NCBI GenBank assembly: GCA_031177735.1
Contig: JAPSKJ010000184.1
Location: 1 to 5,214, forward strand
Length of the DNA: 5,214 nucleotides
Reading direction: 5' to 3'
Source of the DNA: Nocardioides sp.
GTDB taxonomy: Bacteria > Actinomycetota > Actinomycetes > Propionibacteriales > Nocardioidaceae
Shown here: positions 4,253-5,214 of the stretch, in pieces
Position numbering within the stretch: position 1 is the stretch's first letter
How the letters are laid out: every line of letters begins with the position of its first letter
Notes under the pieces: model-generated
Told to the model about the DNA's origin: nothing
What the model saw: the letters and a program-made list of their open reading frames with translations, nothing else
The model's database searches: none
Program-made: the position numbers and the translations under genes

Positions 4253-5214
4253 CTGACCACCTTCCGCGAGCTCGGGGTCCACCCCGAGATCTGCGACGCG
4301 CTCGAGCGTCGCGGCATCACCACCCCCTTCGCCATCCAGGAGATGACCCTCTCGGTCGCCCTGATGGGCACCGACCTGATCGGCCAGGCGCGCACCGGCA
4401 CCGGCAAGACGCTGGCCTTCGGCATCCCGGTGATCCAGCGCAGCGTCTCCCCCAAGGACCCCGACTACCCCGAGATCCCACAGGGCAAGCCGCAGGCCCT
4501 CGTCGTGGCGCCGACCCGTGAGCTGGCGCTCCAGGTCTCCAGCGACCTCACCATGGCCTCGGAGGACCGCGGCCTGCGCGTCCTCACCGTCTACGGCGGC
4601 GTGGGCTACGAGACGCAGATCGAGGCCCTCGGCAGCGGGGTCGACGTCGTCGTCGGCACGCCGGGCCGACTCATCGACCTGGCCAACCGCAAGGTCCTCG
4701 ACCTCTCCCACGTGCACGCGCTCGTGCTCGACGAGGCCGACGAGATGCTCGACCTCGGCTTCCTCCCCGACGTGGAGCGGCTGCTCAAGCTCACCCCCGA
4801 GACCCGGCAGACGATGCTGTTCTCGGCCACGATGCCCTCGGCGATCGTGGCGCTGGCTCGCACCCACATGCGTCACCCGATGAACATCCGGGCCGAGGCC
4901 TCCTACGAGAACGCCACCGTCCCGGCCACCGCGCAGTTCGTCTACCAGGCGCACGACCTCGACAAGCCCGAGATGATCGGCCGGATCCTGACCGGATCCA
5001 ACGACGTCGACAAGGTCGTCGTCTTCGCCCGCACCAAGCGCCAGGCGCAGCGGGTGGCCGACGACCTCACCGAGCGCGGTTTCAACGCCGGCGCCCTGCA
5101 CGGCGACATGGCGCAGATCGCCCGCGAGAAGACCATGCAGCGCTTCCGCGACGGCAAGGTGCAGGTGCTGGTCTGCACCGACGTCGCCGCGCGCGGCATC
5201 GACGTCACCGGCGT
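4253..5214 (+). CDS. rhlE: DEAD-box RNA helicase, RhlE-like; 3' end outside window; apparent CTG start
   Basis: An ATP-dependent RNA helicase of superfamily 2, which unwinds or remodels structured RNA in ribosome assembly, decay or cold adaptation. About 320 residues are visible. Motifs in order: Q motif with F4 and G21-I-T-T-P-F-A-I-Q29; motif I A46-R-T-G-T-G-K-T53; Ia P87-T-R-E-L-A92; Ib T136-P-G-R139; motif II D160-E-A-D163; motif III S191-A-T193; IV V-V-V-F258-A-R-T-K; V T309-D-V-A-A-R-G-I-D317. Motif VI (HRxGRxGR) lies past the edge. The protein should begin (M)T-T-F-R-E-L-G-V, which puts initiation at CTG 4253-4255. The frame has an in-frame TGA at 4229-4231 and no ATG, GTG or TTG between. 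The first in-frame ATG (4343) would delete the Q motif. The possible ribosome site GAAAG (4238-4242) is weak. The match to M. tuberculosis RhlE (Rv3211) rests on motif content and neighbourhood order. Confidence 0.92.
   Translation, partial: MTTFRELGVHPEICDALERRGITTPFAIQEMTLSVALMGTDLIGQARTGTGKTLAFGIPVIQRSVSPKDPDYPEIPQGKPQALVVAPTRELALQVSSDLTMASEDRGLRVLTVYGGVGYETQIEALGSGVDVVVGTPGRLIDLANRKVLDLSHVHALVLDEADEMLDLGFLPDVERLLKLTPETRQTMLFSATMPSAIVALARTHMRHPMNIRAEASYENATVPATAQFVYQAHDLDKPEMIGRILTGSNDVDKVVVFARTKRQAQRVADDLTERGFNAGALHGDMAQIAREKTMQRFRDGKVQVLVCTDVAARGIDVTG

Noticed and set aside
4082..5101. 339-residue minus-strand open frame opposite the helicase
   Set aside because: It is antisense to a gene with an unbroken set of DEAD-box motifs, and its own translation shows no motif.
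1..5214. A mobile island, phage region, defence system or CRISPR array
   Set aside because: There is no transposase, integrase, terminal repeats, spaced direct repeats or toxin-antitoxin signature. Composition is even and the gene order matches a conserved chromosomal block.

Overview
The window is high-GC, densely packed bacterial DNA with GTG starts, short gaps and strong GC stem-loops. Together with the protein families present, this points to a high-GC actinobacterium. Protein wording is reminiscent of Nocardioides and related Propionibacteriales, but this is an impression from memory and not a search result.

Layout. Positions 1-384 (+) hold the C-terminal part of a short-chain dehydrogenase/reductase, cut by the window edge. 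A strong hairpin (407-444) separates it from the convergent moeZ-type adenylyltransferase-sulfurtransferase gene (461-1675, -). A roughly 309-bp divergent gap (1676-1984) holds a short degenerate tandem repeat, small hairpins and a possible operator, but no convincing gene. Next come a TetR-family regulator (1985-2620, +) and, 24 bp on, a small DUF3107 protein (2645-2866, +), probably one operon. A 138-bp gap with a perfect 20-bp palindrome and a second inverted repeat precedes a small three-helix membrane protein of the GlsB/YeaQ/YmgE type (3005-3304, +). A strong bidirectional-looking terminator (3331-3364) separates it from a convergent ferritin-like (MiaE_2-type) gene (3393-4085, -). Divergent from that, after a structured 167-bp gap, a DEAD-box RNA helicase starts at an apparent CTG codon (4253) and runs off the right edge.

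How the genes fit together. From memory, the order moeZ (-), tetR (+), DUF3107 (+), ferritin-like (-), rhlE (+) matches the Mycobacterium tuberculosis block around Rv3206c-Rv3211. This therefore looks like an ancestral actinobacterial chromosomal neighbourhood and not a mobile island. Local differences are that no Rv3207c-like gene lies beside moeZ and that a GlsB-like gene sits in the middle. MoeZ supplies activated sulfur to ThiS/MoaD-like carrier proteins. The TetR/DUF3107 pair has no known function. The helicase acts in RNA remodelling.

I found no mobile element, CRISPR array, tRNA or rRNA, and no clear new multi-gene system. The points most worth a second look are the non-standard helicase start, the altered metal-ligand pattern in the ferritin-like protein, and the palindromes around the tetR operon.
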